DNA of 64,000 nt from Lewinellaceae bacterium (GTDB taxonomy: Bacteria; Bacteroidota; Bacteroidia; Chitinophagales; Saprospiraceae), in NCBI GenBank assembly GCA_016708875.1, contig JADJFA010000027.1, positions 9,763 through 73,762 of the forward strand, given 5' to 3'. Both the position numbers and the translations under genes were made by a program. The notes beneath the pieces were generated by a model. The model did no database searches and was not told the origin of the DNA. It worked only from the letters and a program-made list of their open reading frames with translations. Shown piece by piece: positions 40,704 through 48,745 of the stretch. Each line of letters begins with the position of its first letter. Positions within the stretch are counted from its first letter, which is position 1.

Positions 40704-41901
40704 TTACCCTGCAAAAGATATTTTACCCATCCCAACCAATGGAATGCCCCCCAGCCTTGTCCCTTCGGCGGCGGTACCCGCCACCGTTTCATTGGCCAAC
40801 ACCGCAACAGGACCGCTTCCTTGGCATCTCCATCAATGCCAATTTTTTTCATGGGAGCGATGTGTATCGCGGGCAGTGTTTCCTGCAACCACTTCACCAT
40901 CAATGGATTGTGGGCGCCTCCTCCGCTCAGAAACAAGTGCGGACGGCCTTGGCCAGAGGGTAGAACAAGCTGAATAGCGTCAGCAATTGTATCGGCAGAG
41001 AGCCGTGTAAGGGTTGCCATTACATCATAGGGATTGGGCGTGCCTTTGGGCAGTTGCGCGATGGCTTCCTTGACCCAGCTTAGTGAAAACAGTTCCGGGC
41101 CGGTGGTTTTGGGGAACGGCTTTTTGGAAAAACGGGCGGCTTGAGTATTTCCAGCAATCGGCCATCTACATGACCCGCAGCGGCCAGTAGGGCATTTTCA
41201 TCATAAGCGACCCCAAAAAGCTCGCGGGCAAAAGCATCCAGCAACGTATTGCCTGGCCCGGTATCGGTGGCGAAGGCTTCCGCAGGGTCGCCACTCGCCG
41301 GTAAATAAGTAAAATTGGCGATCCCGCCAATATTGAGCAAAAACCGGTTCTGACCCGGCTTGGAAAACAAATAATAATCCCCGTACAACGCCAGTGGCGC
41401 CCCTTCGCCTCCAGCGGCCAGGTGTTTTTGCCGGAAATCCGATATCGTCGTGATGCCCGTTCTGCGCGCTAGGTGATCCCCATCGCCCAGTTGCAGCGTT
41501 GCGTTGGGATAATCCGGCAAGCCATGCAGTACCCGCGGGGCGTGGAATACGGTTTGACCATGGGAAGCGATCAGGTCGACTTGTGCAGGAGTGATGCCCC
41601 ATTTCTCCAGACACTGGTTGATGATGCTGGCGTGCCGTTCTGCTATCAGTACATTCAACAAGGTAAGGTGTTGAAAATCAACCTGACTTTTGGCAAAAAC
41701 ACGGCGGATTTCTGCTTTAAAAGCCTCATCATAGGGTGCCGTTTCAAAATGAAGCACCGAAACACGGGTTTTTAGACCTGCCCCCTGGAAGGAGCAAAAC
41801 GCCACATCGAGTCCATCCAGCGAAGTGCCCGACATGAGGCCAATGATGAAACGTTCCTTTTTTTTAGAAACGCGGGAGAGTTGTTGAATATGGGCTTTCA
41901 T
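40704..41901 (-). CDS. anmK: Anhydro-N-acetylmuramic acid kinase (frame breaks)
   Basis: Peptidoglycan-recycling kinase that opens and phosphorylates 1,6-anhydroMurNAc. RFIIGLMSGTSLDGLDVAFC is the signature N-terminus; further on HGQTVFHAP, TLQLGDGDHLA, FRQKHLAAGGEGAPL, NIGGIANFTYLP and ATDTGPGNTLLDAF (ASKHA fold). The C-terminal part FLSGGGAHNPLMVKWL is frame-shifted twice (near 41110 and 40800), and repair gives the end LGGIPLVGMGKISFAG with stop 40704-40706. About 399 codons. The start MKAHIQQLSR is just after a hairpin-forming repeat. Confidence 0.92.
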
Positions 41902-41910
41902 AAGTTGGTG

Positions 41911-41956
41911 GACGGCAGACGGTAGACAGCCTACGGAGGACGGCGTAGTGTCTACC
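41911..41956. repeat. Hairpin with CAGACGG-like units upstream of anmK
   Basis: GACGGCAGACGGTAGACAGC begins at 41911; GGTAGACA..CTACG (41921-41935) pairs with CGTAG.TGTCTACC (41944-41956). The heptamer words recall the array at 23594. It lies ten bases upstream of the anmK start, where it could affect translation. Confidence 0.55.
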
Positions 41957-41981
41957 ATTAACGTTTATTCGTGTGTTCTGT

Positions 41982-42122
41982 TTATTGGGCGTAGACCTGA
42001 CATTCGATATAGAATAGAATCAGGCACTTTTGCACAGCTGCCTCTTTTGTCATTGGCAGGAGTTGCTCCTGCTCCTGGGCGTTTAATGTTTTGATTAACT
42101 CGATTAGTTGGGTTTGCTCCAT
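41982..42122 (-). CDS. Small 46-residue open frame, possible gene remnant
   Basis: MEQTQLIELIKTLNAQEQEQ opens an acidic amphipathic helix and the frame closes after 46 residues at FYIECQVYAQ. The first half reads like the start of a larger protein (a helix beginning with ELIKTLNxxE), and the second half looks unrelated, so this may be a truncated gene whose remainder was lost. It lies between anmK and a large tandem repeat. No function can be given. Confidence 0.35.
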   Translation of the reverse strand: MEQTQLIELIKTLNAQEQEQLLPMTKEAAVQKCLILFYIECQVYAQ

Positions 42123-42130
42123 AGTTCAAG

Positions 42131-42500
42131 CATTAAATCCAACGGGAAAAGTATAAAATCTTCCGAATCGAATATACCATTGAATCGATCGGATATATAA
42201 TCGACTCGAAAAAGTATCCGGGCGAGCAAAAAAAGTATCCGGAAGATTCAATCCAATATATAAATGAATCGATCGGATATATAATCGACTCGAAAAAGTA
42301 TCCGGGCGAGCAGAAAAAGTATCCGGAAGACTCTATCCAATATACAAATGAATCGATCGGATATATAATTGACTCGAAAAAGTATCCGGGCGAGAAAGAA
42401 AAGTATCCGGAAGACTCCATCCAATATACAAATGAATCGATCGGATATATAATTGACTTGAAAAGTATCCGGGCGAGCAGAAAAAGTATCCGGAAGACTC
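42131..42500. repeat. 84-bp tandem repeat built of four 21-bp subunits
   Basis: Four copies begin with TGAATCGATCGGATATATAA at 42181, 42265, 42349 and 42433, exactly 84 bp apart. Each copy splits into four 21-bp units. On the + strand they encode heptapeptides ESIGYII, DSKKYPG, EQKKYPE and DSIQYIN; on the - strand SSGYFFC, SPGYFFE, SIIYPID and SFIYWIE. The + strand frame has a TAA just upstream and no ATG, so I do not call a gene. An A is missing in the last copy (GACTTGAAAAG), shifting that frame. Confidence 0.85.
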
Positions 42501-42534
42501 CCACAAATGGGGGGAGGGGGTATACCGTTTTTCC

Positions 42535-42542
42535 TACCTTTG
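42535..42542 (+). promoter_or_regulatory. -7 box TACCTTTG of the isoaspartyl peptidase gene
   Basis: Exact TAnnTTTG, 24 bases before the ATG at 42567, directly after the 84-bp repeat tract. Confidence 0.6.
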
Positions 42543-42566
42543 GGCAAAAATCACCCACTCTCTCTT

Positions 42567-43610
42567 ATGAAGCCCTTCCTCTTATCGACCGTCCTGCTAG
42601 CATTATTCCTGCATTCCTGTCAAAAGCCATCTCCCTCCACGAACCAAACAACTGCATTGGAAAAAAGACTCCCCTACTCTATCGCCATCCACGGCGGCGC
42701 TGGCACCCTTTCCAAAACGACTATGACACCTGAAAAGGAAGCGGCCTACCTCAATGCCCTGGATTCGGCCCTGATCATCGGCGAAACCATATTAAAAGCG
42801 GGTGGCTCTTCCCTGGATGCGGTGGAAAAAACGATTAGCTATCTCGAAGATTGCCCCTTGTTCAATGCAGGGCGGGGAGCCGTATTTACCCACGAAGGCA
42901 AAAACGAACTCGATGCCAGCATCATGGATGGCGCCACCCAAAAAGCTGGTGCTGTTGGTAGTGTCATGACCATCAAACACCCCATTCAATTGGCGAGGGC
43001 GGTGATGGAAAAATCTGCACACGTATTCCTCACCGGGCGCGGCGCGGAGCAATTTGCGGCCGAAAATGGCATTGAAAGTGTTGATCCCAAGTGGTTTTAC
43101 ACCCAAGAGCGCTGGAATACCCTTCAGGAAATGTTGGCAGAAGAAAAGGCAAAAGGCAAAACGGGCGACCTGGACCCACTGCAAAACCGCGACTACAAGT
43201 TTGGAACGGTGGGTTGTGTGGCGCTCGACAACAATGGCAACCTGGCAGCTGGAACCAGTACGGGTGGGATGACCAATAAACGCTGGAACCGGCTCGGCGA
43301 CACCCCCGTTATCGGCGCCGGCACCTATGCTTCCAATGATGCCTGCGCGGTGTCGTGCACGGGTCATGGCGAGTTCTTTATCCGTTATGCCGTGGCACAC
43401 GATGTTTGGGCCCGCATGATATACAAAGGGGAATCCGTGAGCGAATCCGCTGAATTTATCGTGAATAAAAAACTGGTTGAAAAAGGCGGAGAAGGCGGCT
43501 TGATTGCCATGGATAAAAACGGAAACATAGCCATGCCATTTAATTCAGAAGGCATGTACCGCGGCTATGCCAAACCGGGGGAGAAAAAAATAATGATATA
43601 CAAGGAATAG
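42567..43610 (+). CDS. iaaA: Isoaspartyl peptidase / L-asparaginase (Ntn hydrolase), exported
   Basis: Intact 347-residue N-terminal-nucleophile hydrolase. MKPFLLSTVLLALFLHSCQK is a lipoprotein signal with Cys at residue 18. The alpha subunit reads YSIAIHGGAGTLS, AVEKTISYLEDCPLFNAGRG, ELDASIMDG. The autocleavage site is in NRDYKFGTVGCVALDNNGN, where Thr becomes the catalytic nucleophile, followed by GTSTGGMTNKRWNRLGDTP. It hydrolyses isoaspartyl dipeptides and asparagine; a periplasmic or surface lipoprotein location is inferred. Its stop touches an octamer array, and the next gene converges on it. Confidence 0.93.
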   Translation: MKPFLLSTVLLALFLHSCQKPSPSTNQTTALEKRLPYSIAIHGGAGTLSKTTMTPEKEAAYLNALDSALIIGETILKAGGSSLDAVEKTISYLEDCPLFNAGRGAVFTHEGKNELDASIMDGATQKAGAVGSVMTIKHPIQLARAVMEKSAHVFLTGRGAEQFAAENGIESVDPKWFYTQERWNTLQEMLAEEKAKGKTGDLDPLQNRDYKFGTVGCVALDNNGNLAAGTSTGGMTNKRWNRLGDTPVIGAGTYASNDACAVSCTGHGEFFIRYAVAHDVWARMIYKGESVSESAEFIVNKKLVEKGGEGGLIAMDKNGNIAMPFNSEGMYRGYAKPGEKKIMIYKE

Positions 43611-43877
43611 AGTGTTTGGGTGCTTGAGTGTTTGGGTGTTTGAGTTGCATGACGGCTCGAATGCTTTTGGGAATTGAGCTTCGGTAATTGGTGTTTGGTT
43701 TGAGTGTTTGGGTGTTTGGGTGTTTGAGTTCACATCCACTCTGATACTCCTGGCCTTGGCGATTGTGAGTGGATGCGTACTCAAACACTCAAACACTCAA
43801 GGCACTTTTCAAGTGAGTGGATGTGAACTCAAACACTCAGGCACTCAAACACTCAAACACCCAGGTACTCAGGCACT
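43611..43877. repeat. Paired octanucleotide arrays between convergent genes
   Basis: GTGTTTGG and GTGCTTGA type units run 43611-43645 and 43693-43730; inverted ACTCAAAC/ACTCAGGC units run 43780-43877. The left edge touches the iaaA stop (43608-43610) and the right edge touches the stop of the opposite gene (43878-43880). The arms can pair into a long hairpin. Confidence 0.88.
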
Positions 43878-44381
43878 CTATTGTTGTGAAAAGACCAGTA
43901 AGAGTGTTGCTTGTGTTGGATTTACGACGCGGTCGACCCGAATAAAGACGCCGGGTTGTACTTCCCGGTCTTCACCAAGGCGCATCTCTGCGCGGCGTTG
44001 TTCGATGATGTCAGCCCAGGCTTTGAGGGGGGCTTGTTTTTCGGAAAAGGAACTGAGAAACACCAGTTGGCGGGTCGCTTCTTTGAGCCAAAAGGAATCG
44101 GGACGGGTAGCGTAATCACCTTCCACATTGAACCGAAATTCCTGCCGTGTCTGGTCGCAGACTTCCTGGCTGATCTCCAGCAAAATACCCCGATCGAGTA
44201 GCAGGCTTTCGAGGGATTGTTCTCCTTGCACCTCAAAATTGTATTCCGTCACGTGTGGCAAGCCTTTTTCAAAAACAGGAGTAGGTTTGAACTTGCAGGA
44301 TTTTTTGCTTTGGCAAGCCGCCAATACACCCAACACCAGTAGCATTATCCCAAGCCTGTTGATCATGACCATTTTATTCAT
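43878..44381 (-). CDS. Hypothetical lipoprotein
   Basis: Intact 167-residue protein. INRLGIMLLVLGVLAACQSK gives a lipobox LAAC. The rest is soluble with mixed alpha/beta character (YNFEVQGEQSLESLLLDRGI, EFRFNVEGDYATRP, FIRVDRVVNPTQATLLLVFS) and has no family I recognise. The lipid-anchored location is the only solid prediction. A promoter box and a lone GCCCCAGCGGGGC palindrome lie upstream, and a tandem array begins right at its stop codon. Confidence 0.75.
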   Translation of the reverse strand: MNKMVMINRLGIMLLVLGVLAACQSKKSCKFKPTPVFEKGLPHVTEYNFEVQGEQSLESLLLDRGILLEISQEVCDQTRQEFRFNVEGDYATRPDSFWLKEATRQLVFLSSFSEKQAPLKAWADIIEQRRAEMRLGEDREVQPGVFIRVDRVVNPTQATLLLVFSQQ

Positions 44382-44419
44382 TATAACCCATATGGTTTAA
44401 CTGTATCTATCCAGCAATT

Positions 44420-44449
44420 AGCCCCAGCGGGGCGGAAACATTTGTAGCA
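44420..44449. repeat. Single GCCCCAGCGGGGC palindromic element
   Basis: AGCCCCAGCGGGGCGGAAAC followed by ATTTGTAGCA, the same unit as the cluster at 2771, here alone between two divergent genes and close to the promoter box of the lipoprotein gene. Confidence 0.75.
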
Positions 44450-44458
44450 TTCGAATGC

Positions 44459-44466
44459 CAAAAGTA
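44459..44466 (-). promoter_or_regulatory. -7 box TACTTTTG of the hypothetical lipoprotein
   Basis: TAnnTTTG on the minus strand, 77 bases upstream of its ATG. Confidence 0.45.
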
Positions 44467-44516
44467 GAAATTCACCACCACAACCAAATATCTTTCGCGT
44501 TCGTACAAAAATCGTT

Positions 44517-45020
44517 ATGACCAGAATAGGGCTTCTTTCCGACACACATTCTTTCCTGGATGCGCGGGTTTTCGAGCACTTCGCCGAGTGTGATGAAATT
44601 TGGCATGCCGGTGATTTCGGGACCGTGGAGTTGCTGGATCAATTGAGGGCATTCAAGCCTTTACGCGGCGTTTATGGGAATATTGACAACGCTAAAATCA
44701 GGGCTGAAGTACCCCTCGATCTTCGATTTGAATGCGATGGTGTCCCGGTATTTATGACCCATATAGGCGGCTATCCCGGCCGTTATGAACCGCGTGTCGG
44801 CAAGATCCTACAAGAAAATCCACCTTTAAACGGTATTTTTATCAGTGGCCATTCGCATATCCTGAAAGTAATGCCCGATAAAAAAGGGCATTTCCTACAT
44901 GTCAACCCAGGAGCTTGTGGCAACGAGGGCTGGCATAAGGTGAAAACACTCATTCGTTTTACCTTGAACGAAGGCGCTATTCAGGACTTTCAGATTATAG
45001 AACTGGGGAATAAACGATGA
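44517..45020 (+). CDS. YfcE/MJ0936-type metallophosphoesterase
   Basis: Intact 167-residue calcineurin-fold phosphodiesterase. Metal ligands are visible in order: LSDTHSFLD (D-x-H), WHAGDFGTVELL (GD), VYGNIDNAKIR (GNxD), FMTHIGGYPG (H), FISGHSHILKV (GHxH) and HVNPGACGNEG. Such enzymes hydrolyse phosphodiesters in vitro; the natural substrate is unknown. The stop codon TGA at 45018-45020 is part of the first unit of a GATGAAT array. Confidence 0.92.
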   Translation: MTRIGLLSDTHSFLDARVFEHFAECDEIWHAGDFGTVELLDQLRAFKPLRGVYGNIDNAKIRAEVPLDLRFECDGVPVFMTHIGGYPGRYEPRVGKILQENPPLNGIFISGHSHILKVMPDKKGHFLHVNPGACGNEGWHKVKTLIRFTLNEGAIQDFQIIELGNKR

Positions 45021-45100
45021 ATGATGAATGATGAATGATGAGATTCCACTCCATTGATAGATTACACCACATTCATCCGCTCATCATTCATCATTCATCG
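45015..45100. repeat. Heptamer hairpin containing the YfcE stop codon
   Basis: Left arm 45015-45042 has three GATGAAT units plus GATGAG; right arm 45080-45100 is the reverse complement of three of these units. The arms pair perfectly over 21 bases with a spare unit on the left. The YfcE stop (45018-45020) is inside the left arm. Confidence 0.9.
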
Positions 45101-45166
45101 CCCTCTTCATTTGTTTCAGCCCGGACAATTTCTCAGTAATATCTTCCACTCAGATGTCTTTTACGT

Positions 45167-45174
45167 TACTTTTG
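45167..45174 (+). promoter_or_regulatory. Candidate -7 box TACTTTTG upstream of trxA
   Basis: TAnnTTTG on the plus strand, but 176 bases before the trxA ATG, so a long leader containing the TTCAAC-rich repeat would be needed. Confidence 0.3.
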
Positions 45175-45235
45175 CAACCTAATAGGTCTAACACCTGTTA
45201 TATTCAACAGAAAGTGGTAGTGAAAACAGAAAAGT

Positions 45236-45300
45236 TGTAAAGCTTTGATCTACAGGAGGCCCTCAACATTTCAACCTTTCAACTACTCAACATTCAGTTA
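45236..45300. repeat. TTCAAC-rich dispersed element, copy 1
   Basis: Shares words with 53805-53879 in the same order: AAAGC-TTGAT-TACA-GAGG, then CTCAACATTTCAACC, TCAAC, CATTCA. On the opposite strand it is a run of TTGA-containing 9-10-bp units. Here it sits in the leader region of trxA. Confidence 0.65.
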
Positions 45301-45350
45301 ATACCTTGATTTTCAAACTTGCACTTTATATCACAATTAATTTTTCTGAA

Positions 45351-45667
45351 ATGGCAAACGAATTCACCGACGCATCCTTCCAAACGGATGTGCTAGGCAG
45401 CGAAAAAGTTACAGTAGTCGATTTTGGGATGAATGGTGTGGCCCCTGCAAAATGATGAACCCTGTATTGGAAGAACTCGCTAAGGAATACGACGGAAAAG
45501 CAGTCATCGGCAAACTCAATGTGGACGACAATCCGGAGGTGCCTATGAACTACAATGTGCGCGGTATCCCAACTTTCCTCTTTTTCAAAAACGGGGAATT
45601 GAAAGGTAAAATCGTTGGCGCGACCACCAAACAAGCACTCAAAGACACCATTGATAGTATCATGTAG
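45351..45667 (+). CDS. trxA: Thioredoxin (one missing T at the active site)
   Basis: Cytoplasmic thiol-disulfide oxidoreductase. MANEFTDASFQTDVLGSEKV leads to the active site, where GATTTTGGGATG lacks one T; restored it reads VVDFWDEWCGPCKMMNPVLE with the WCGPC redox pair. The rest, KLNVDDNPEVPMNYNVRGIP (cis-Pro) and TFLFFKNGELKGKIVGATTK, is typical. About 106 codons. Followed by a strong terminator. Confidence 0.94.
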
Positions 45668-45683
45668 TCGATTGTTTTTTTCT

Positions 45684-45724
45684 AAAAATCCCGCGTTTGG
45701 AGCATTTCCAGACACGGGATTTTT
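45684..45724. terminator. Bidirectional terminator between trxA and nnr
   Basis: AAAAATCCCG (45684-45693) pairs with CGGGATTTTT (45715-45724); a small inner TTTGGA/TCCAGA pairing helps. It lies 17 bases after the trxA stop, before the convergent repair-enzyme gene. Confidence 0.8.
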
Positions 45725-45804
45725 ATTGGCTCAGGGGGAGCTCAGCCCGGGGCTATTCAAGGGGTCGCAAACCCGCTTCATCAACGCTATTATTCCATGG
45801 AGGC

Positions 45805-47313
45805 TTATAAATGGAGTTTCGTCCAAGCTTTCCCCATATTGGCAATCACGTCTCCAGCAACAAGCGCCTCTTGTCCGAGTTCCGCCGCGGCAACATCTCC
45901 AGCCAATCCGTGCAAAAAAACCCCCAGCAACCACGCCGATTTGCCTGTGTAGCCCTGCGATAATAAACCGGTTAACAGGCCGGTTAAAACGTCGCCTGTA
46001 CCGCCTGTTGCCATTCCAGGGTTGCCGGTTGAATTGTACCAGCATTCCCCGTCCGGGCAGGCGATGGCTGTATAAGCGCCCTTTAAAATAATAAAAATGC
46101 CGTGCTTTTGCGCCATCTCCCGCTGTAGTTCATTGCGTTGAAAAGCACTGGCCGTTTTGCCAAACAGCCGTTCAAACTCCTTGGGATGTGGGGTTATAAT
46201 GGTGTTTTCCGGTAATTGATCCAGGAGGTCAGGCGTTTCCGCGATCAAATTCAACGCATCCGCATCCAATACCAGCGGTACCGTCACTTTTTGCAGCAGC
46301 GCTTTTAGTGCTTTGGCGGTCTCCATTGCCCGACCGATGCCCGGGCCTATTCCAATGCTGGAAAAGCCCGCGACATCGGGTGCTTCCGCCCAAAACTTCG
46401 CCCGCCGATCTGCACTGACCATGGCCTCGGGCACCGTTGATTGCAGGATGATTTGACCACAACGCGGTACATGTACCGTTAGCAATCCAACGCCGGAGCG
46501 CAGACAGGCGCGAGTGGCCAATACAGCGGCGCCCATTTTCCCCCAGCTCCCGGCGATCAGCAGGGCATGGCCATAGGTACCCTTGTGGGAAAACAGGGGT
46601 CTGGGTTTCCTCAACGCTACCACATCTGCCATCGTTATATAATGATAGGGCGTATCGGTTTCCTTTTCAAAGCCTGGGTGCAGCCCGATGCCCTGGAAGG
46701 TCCAGTTACCGAGATATTCAGCGTTTTCCGGGAAAAAGAACGCACGCTTGGGCGCCTGAAACGTAAACACGACGCAACTGCCTGGCGTCGGTTCATCACA
46801 AAACATCCCCGATGGCACATCAATCGAAACGATTTCCGGGGCATGGCTGTGGAGGAAAGCCACCAACGCTGCCCATTCTCCTTCCAATGGCCGGGTTAAT
46901 CCGGTGCCGAACAATGCGTCGATTACCAGGTCGTTTGGGGTGCTAAAATGTTCAGCGTGCGCCTTTAAGGCATCAAATGACTTGAACGTAATGGGTTGTA
47001 CCGTGGAAAAAGGTGTCAGAAATCCAAGTTGTGCTTCAAAATCGTCGGAATGGCGCCCACCAAAATCACAAACAGCTACCTTCGCGGCGTATTGCGCCTG
47101 ATCGAGCATCCGCGCTACGGCCACACCATCGCCGCCGTTGTTGCCCGTTCCGGCATACACGACAACTGGCCTGGTAGGATCCGGGTATGTTTTGACCAAC
47201 CAATCAGTGAAAACCCGCGCTGCGCGGTTCATTAAATCGATGGAAGCAATGGGCTCCGTTGCAATGGTGTAACGGTCCCAGGCACGCACTTGTGAAGCAG
47301 AAAATATTTTCAT
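45805..47313 (-). CDS. nnr: Bifunctional NAD(P)H-hydrate repair enzyme (epimerase and ADP-dependent dehydratase)
   Basis: Two-domain metabolite-repair enzyme. The N-terminal YjeF_N epimerase shows MKIFSASQVRAWDRYTI, VVVYAGTGNNGGDGVAVARM and VIDALFGTGLTRPLEG. The C-terminal dehydratase (ribokinase-like) shows HKGTYGHALLIAGSWGKMGA, LVLDADALNLI, ITPHPKEFERLFG and NPGMATGGTGDVLTGLLTGL. Intact at 502 codons. The loop after SIDVPSGMFCDEPTPG is about ten residues shorter than usual before FTFQAPKRAF. Its ATG overlaps, on the opposite strand, the ATG of the CoA-transferase. Confidence 0.94.
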   Translation of the reverse strand: MKIFSASQVRAWDRYTIATEPIASIDLMNRAARVFTDWLVKTYPDPTRPVVVYAGTGNNGGDGVAVARMLDQAQYAAKVAVCDFGGRHSDDFEAQLGFLTPFSTVQPITFKSFDALKAHAEHFSTPNDLVIDALFGTGLTRPLEGEWAALVAFLHSHAPEIVSIDVPSGMFCDEPTPGSCVVFTFQAPKRAFFFPENAEYLGNWTFQGIGLHPGFEKETDTPYHYITMADVVALRKPRPLFSHKGTYGHALLIAGSWGKMGAAVLATRACLRSGVGLLTVHVPRCGQIILQSTVPEAMVSADRRAKFWAEAPDVAGFSSIGIGPGIGRAMETAKALKALLQKVTVPLVLDADALNLIAETPDLLDQLPENTIITPHPKEFERLFGKTASAFQRNELQREMAQKHGIFIILKGAYTAIACPDGECWYNSTGNPGMATGGTGDVLTGLLTGLLSQGYTGKSAWLLGVFLHGLAGDVAAAELGQEALVAGDVIANMGKAWTKLHL

Positions 47314-48390
47314 GGCAATCAATCAACACCAATTTTTCAGTGGCCTAAAAGTAGTGGAATTTGCCAGCGTTTTAGCTGGTCCCGCCGTAGGAATGTTCTT
47401 TGCAGAACTCGGCGCCGAGGTGGTCAAAATAGAGAACAAAACCACTGGGGGTGATATCACCCGGGGTTGGAAACACCCATCGGAAAATACTGCTTCACCT
47501 ATTTCAGCGTATTGGTGCAGCGTCAATTGGGGAAAAGAGCATTTACTGCTCAACCTGCAGGACACCACCGACCGCGATCAAGCGATTCAGCTCGCAGTTG
47601 CTGCCGACGTCGTCATTTCCAATTTCAAACCTTCCTCTGCCATTCGAATGGGCGTGGATGCGGCATCCTTGCACGCCGTGAATCCGTCCTTGATTTTCGC
47701 TCAAATTCATTCTTTCGCTGATCCGGAAGATGAAAGCCCGGCATTTGATGCGGTGCTGCAAGCGAAGCCGGATATGAACGGGGAGCCCGATCGTCCGCCG
47801 GTGAAGATGCCTGTGGCAATGATCGACTTGCTGGCAGCACACCAGTTGAAAGAGGGGATTTTGGTCGCTTTGCTGCATCGGGAGCGGACTGGAGAAGGCA
47901 GCGTGATATCCACTTCCTTGATGGAATCGGCATTGGCATCACTCGCCAACCAGGCCAGCAACTTTCTGATGAACGGACATATACCGCAACGGATGGGCAC
48001 CCAGCATCCGAACATCGCGCCTTACGGGGATGTTTATAGCAGTTCAGACGAGTTGCCTGTGTTGCTGGCGGTGGGGACAGAGCGGCAGTTTCAGCAGCTT
48101 TGTAGCGGTCTCGATTTGTTACCACTGCTCCAGAAAACGGAATTCCAAACCAATACCGCACGTGTGGCACATCGGGAGGCATTAAATATTGTTATCGCAA
48201 ATGCTGTGCCAAACGACCGCTAGAAGACTTGATGGACACGTTTAAAAAGCACGGTGTGCCGGCTGCCCGTATCCGGGATATGAAATCGGTGTTCGATATG
48301 CCCATTGCGCAGGAAATGGTACTGGAAGAAACCACTCCAGACAATATCCAGACCAAACGGGTGAGAACGGTTGCGTTTAGCGTTCAATGA
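47312..48390 (+). CDS. CaiB/BaiF-type CoA-transferase (3' frame breaks)
   Basis: Class III CoA-transferase. MAINQHQFFSGLKVVEFASV is followed by LAGPAVGMFFAELGAEVVKI (typical Rossmann start), SVNWGKEHLLLNL, ADVVISNFKPSSAIRMGVD, then PVAMIDLLAAHQLKEGILVA, where family members carry the catalytic Asp, and GEGSVISTSLMESALASLAN. The end is shifted near 48215; repair gives RPLEDLMDTFKKHGVPAARI and stop at 48388-48390. About 359 codons. The CoA donor and acceptor are unknown. Its start codon shares CATG with the divergent nnr. Confidence 0.85.
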
Positions 48391-48450
48391 AGCAAGGCTT
48401 GCTAGACTACCAGGTGATGATTTAAGGGTAATGGCTACCACGAAGTGGTA

Positions 48451-48615
48451 GAATTTGAATAGCCCCCGATGCAATCGGGGGGATGAACGGGGATCGAATC
48501 AACTCTGAATAATTTGAATATCAAGTAGTTGCACATTATTCAACCTTTTCAGGGTTGCTACAACTGCTCACCTTTCCCCCCGATTGTATCGGGGGCTATT
48601 CGAATTTGACCCTTG
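48451..48615. repeat. Long imperfect inverted repeat with GCCCCCGATGCAATCGGGGG core
   Basis: Left arm GAATTTGAATAGCCCCCGAT (48451) through GCAATCGGGGGGATGAAC faces right arm TTCCCCCCGATTGTATCGGG (48574) through GGCTATTCGAATTTGACCC; the two pair over about 35 bases. Each arm is itself a small hairpin. The 355-base gap after the CoA-transferase holds only this element; it looks like a dispersed intergenic element. Confidence 0.7.
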
Positions 48616-48745
48616 CAGGGTATTGAGTCGATCACATTGCCCTCTTCGACTAGTATAAGGGGTATCACTAATCAACGGTATGACCTACAAATCATTCAAA
48701 TCACATTAATCACAGTATAAAACCAGTTAATAAACCAAGTTGACA

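Noticed and set aside
40609..40977. + strand open frame of 122 codons
   Set aside because: It lies opposite the conserved C-terminus of anmK and has no family features.
42133..42558. Minus-strand gene rich in Phe/Ile/Tyr heptapeptides
   Set aside because: It is the complement of the 84-bp tandem repeat; frames are open on both strands for the same reason and no start context was found.
47984..48015. tRNA or other stable RNA genes anywhere in the window
   Set aside because: No cloverleaf-like or rRNA-like segment was recognised by eye in the intergenic gaps; a covariance search would be decisive.
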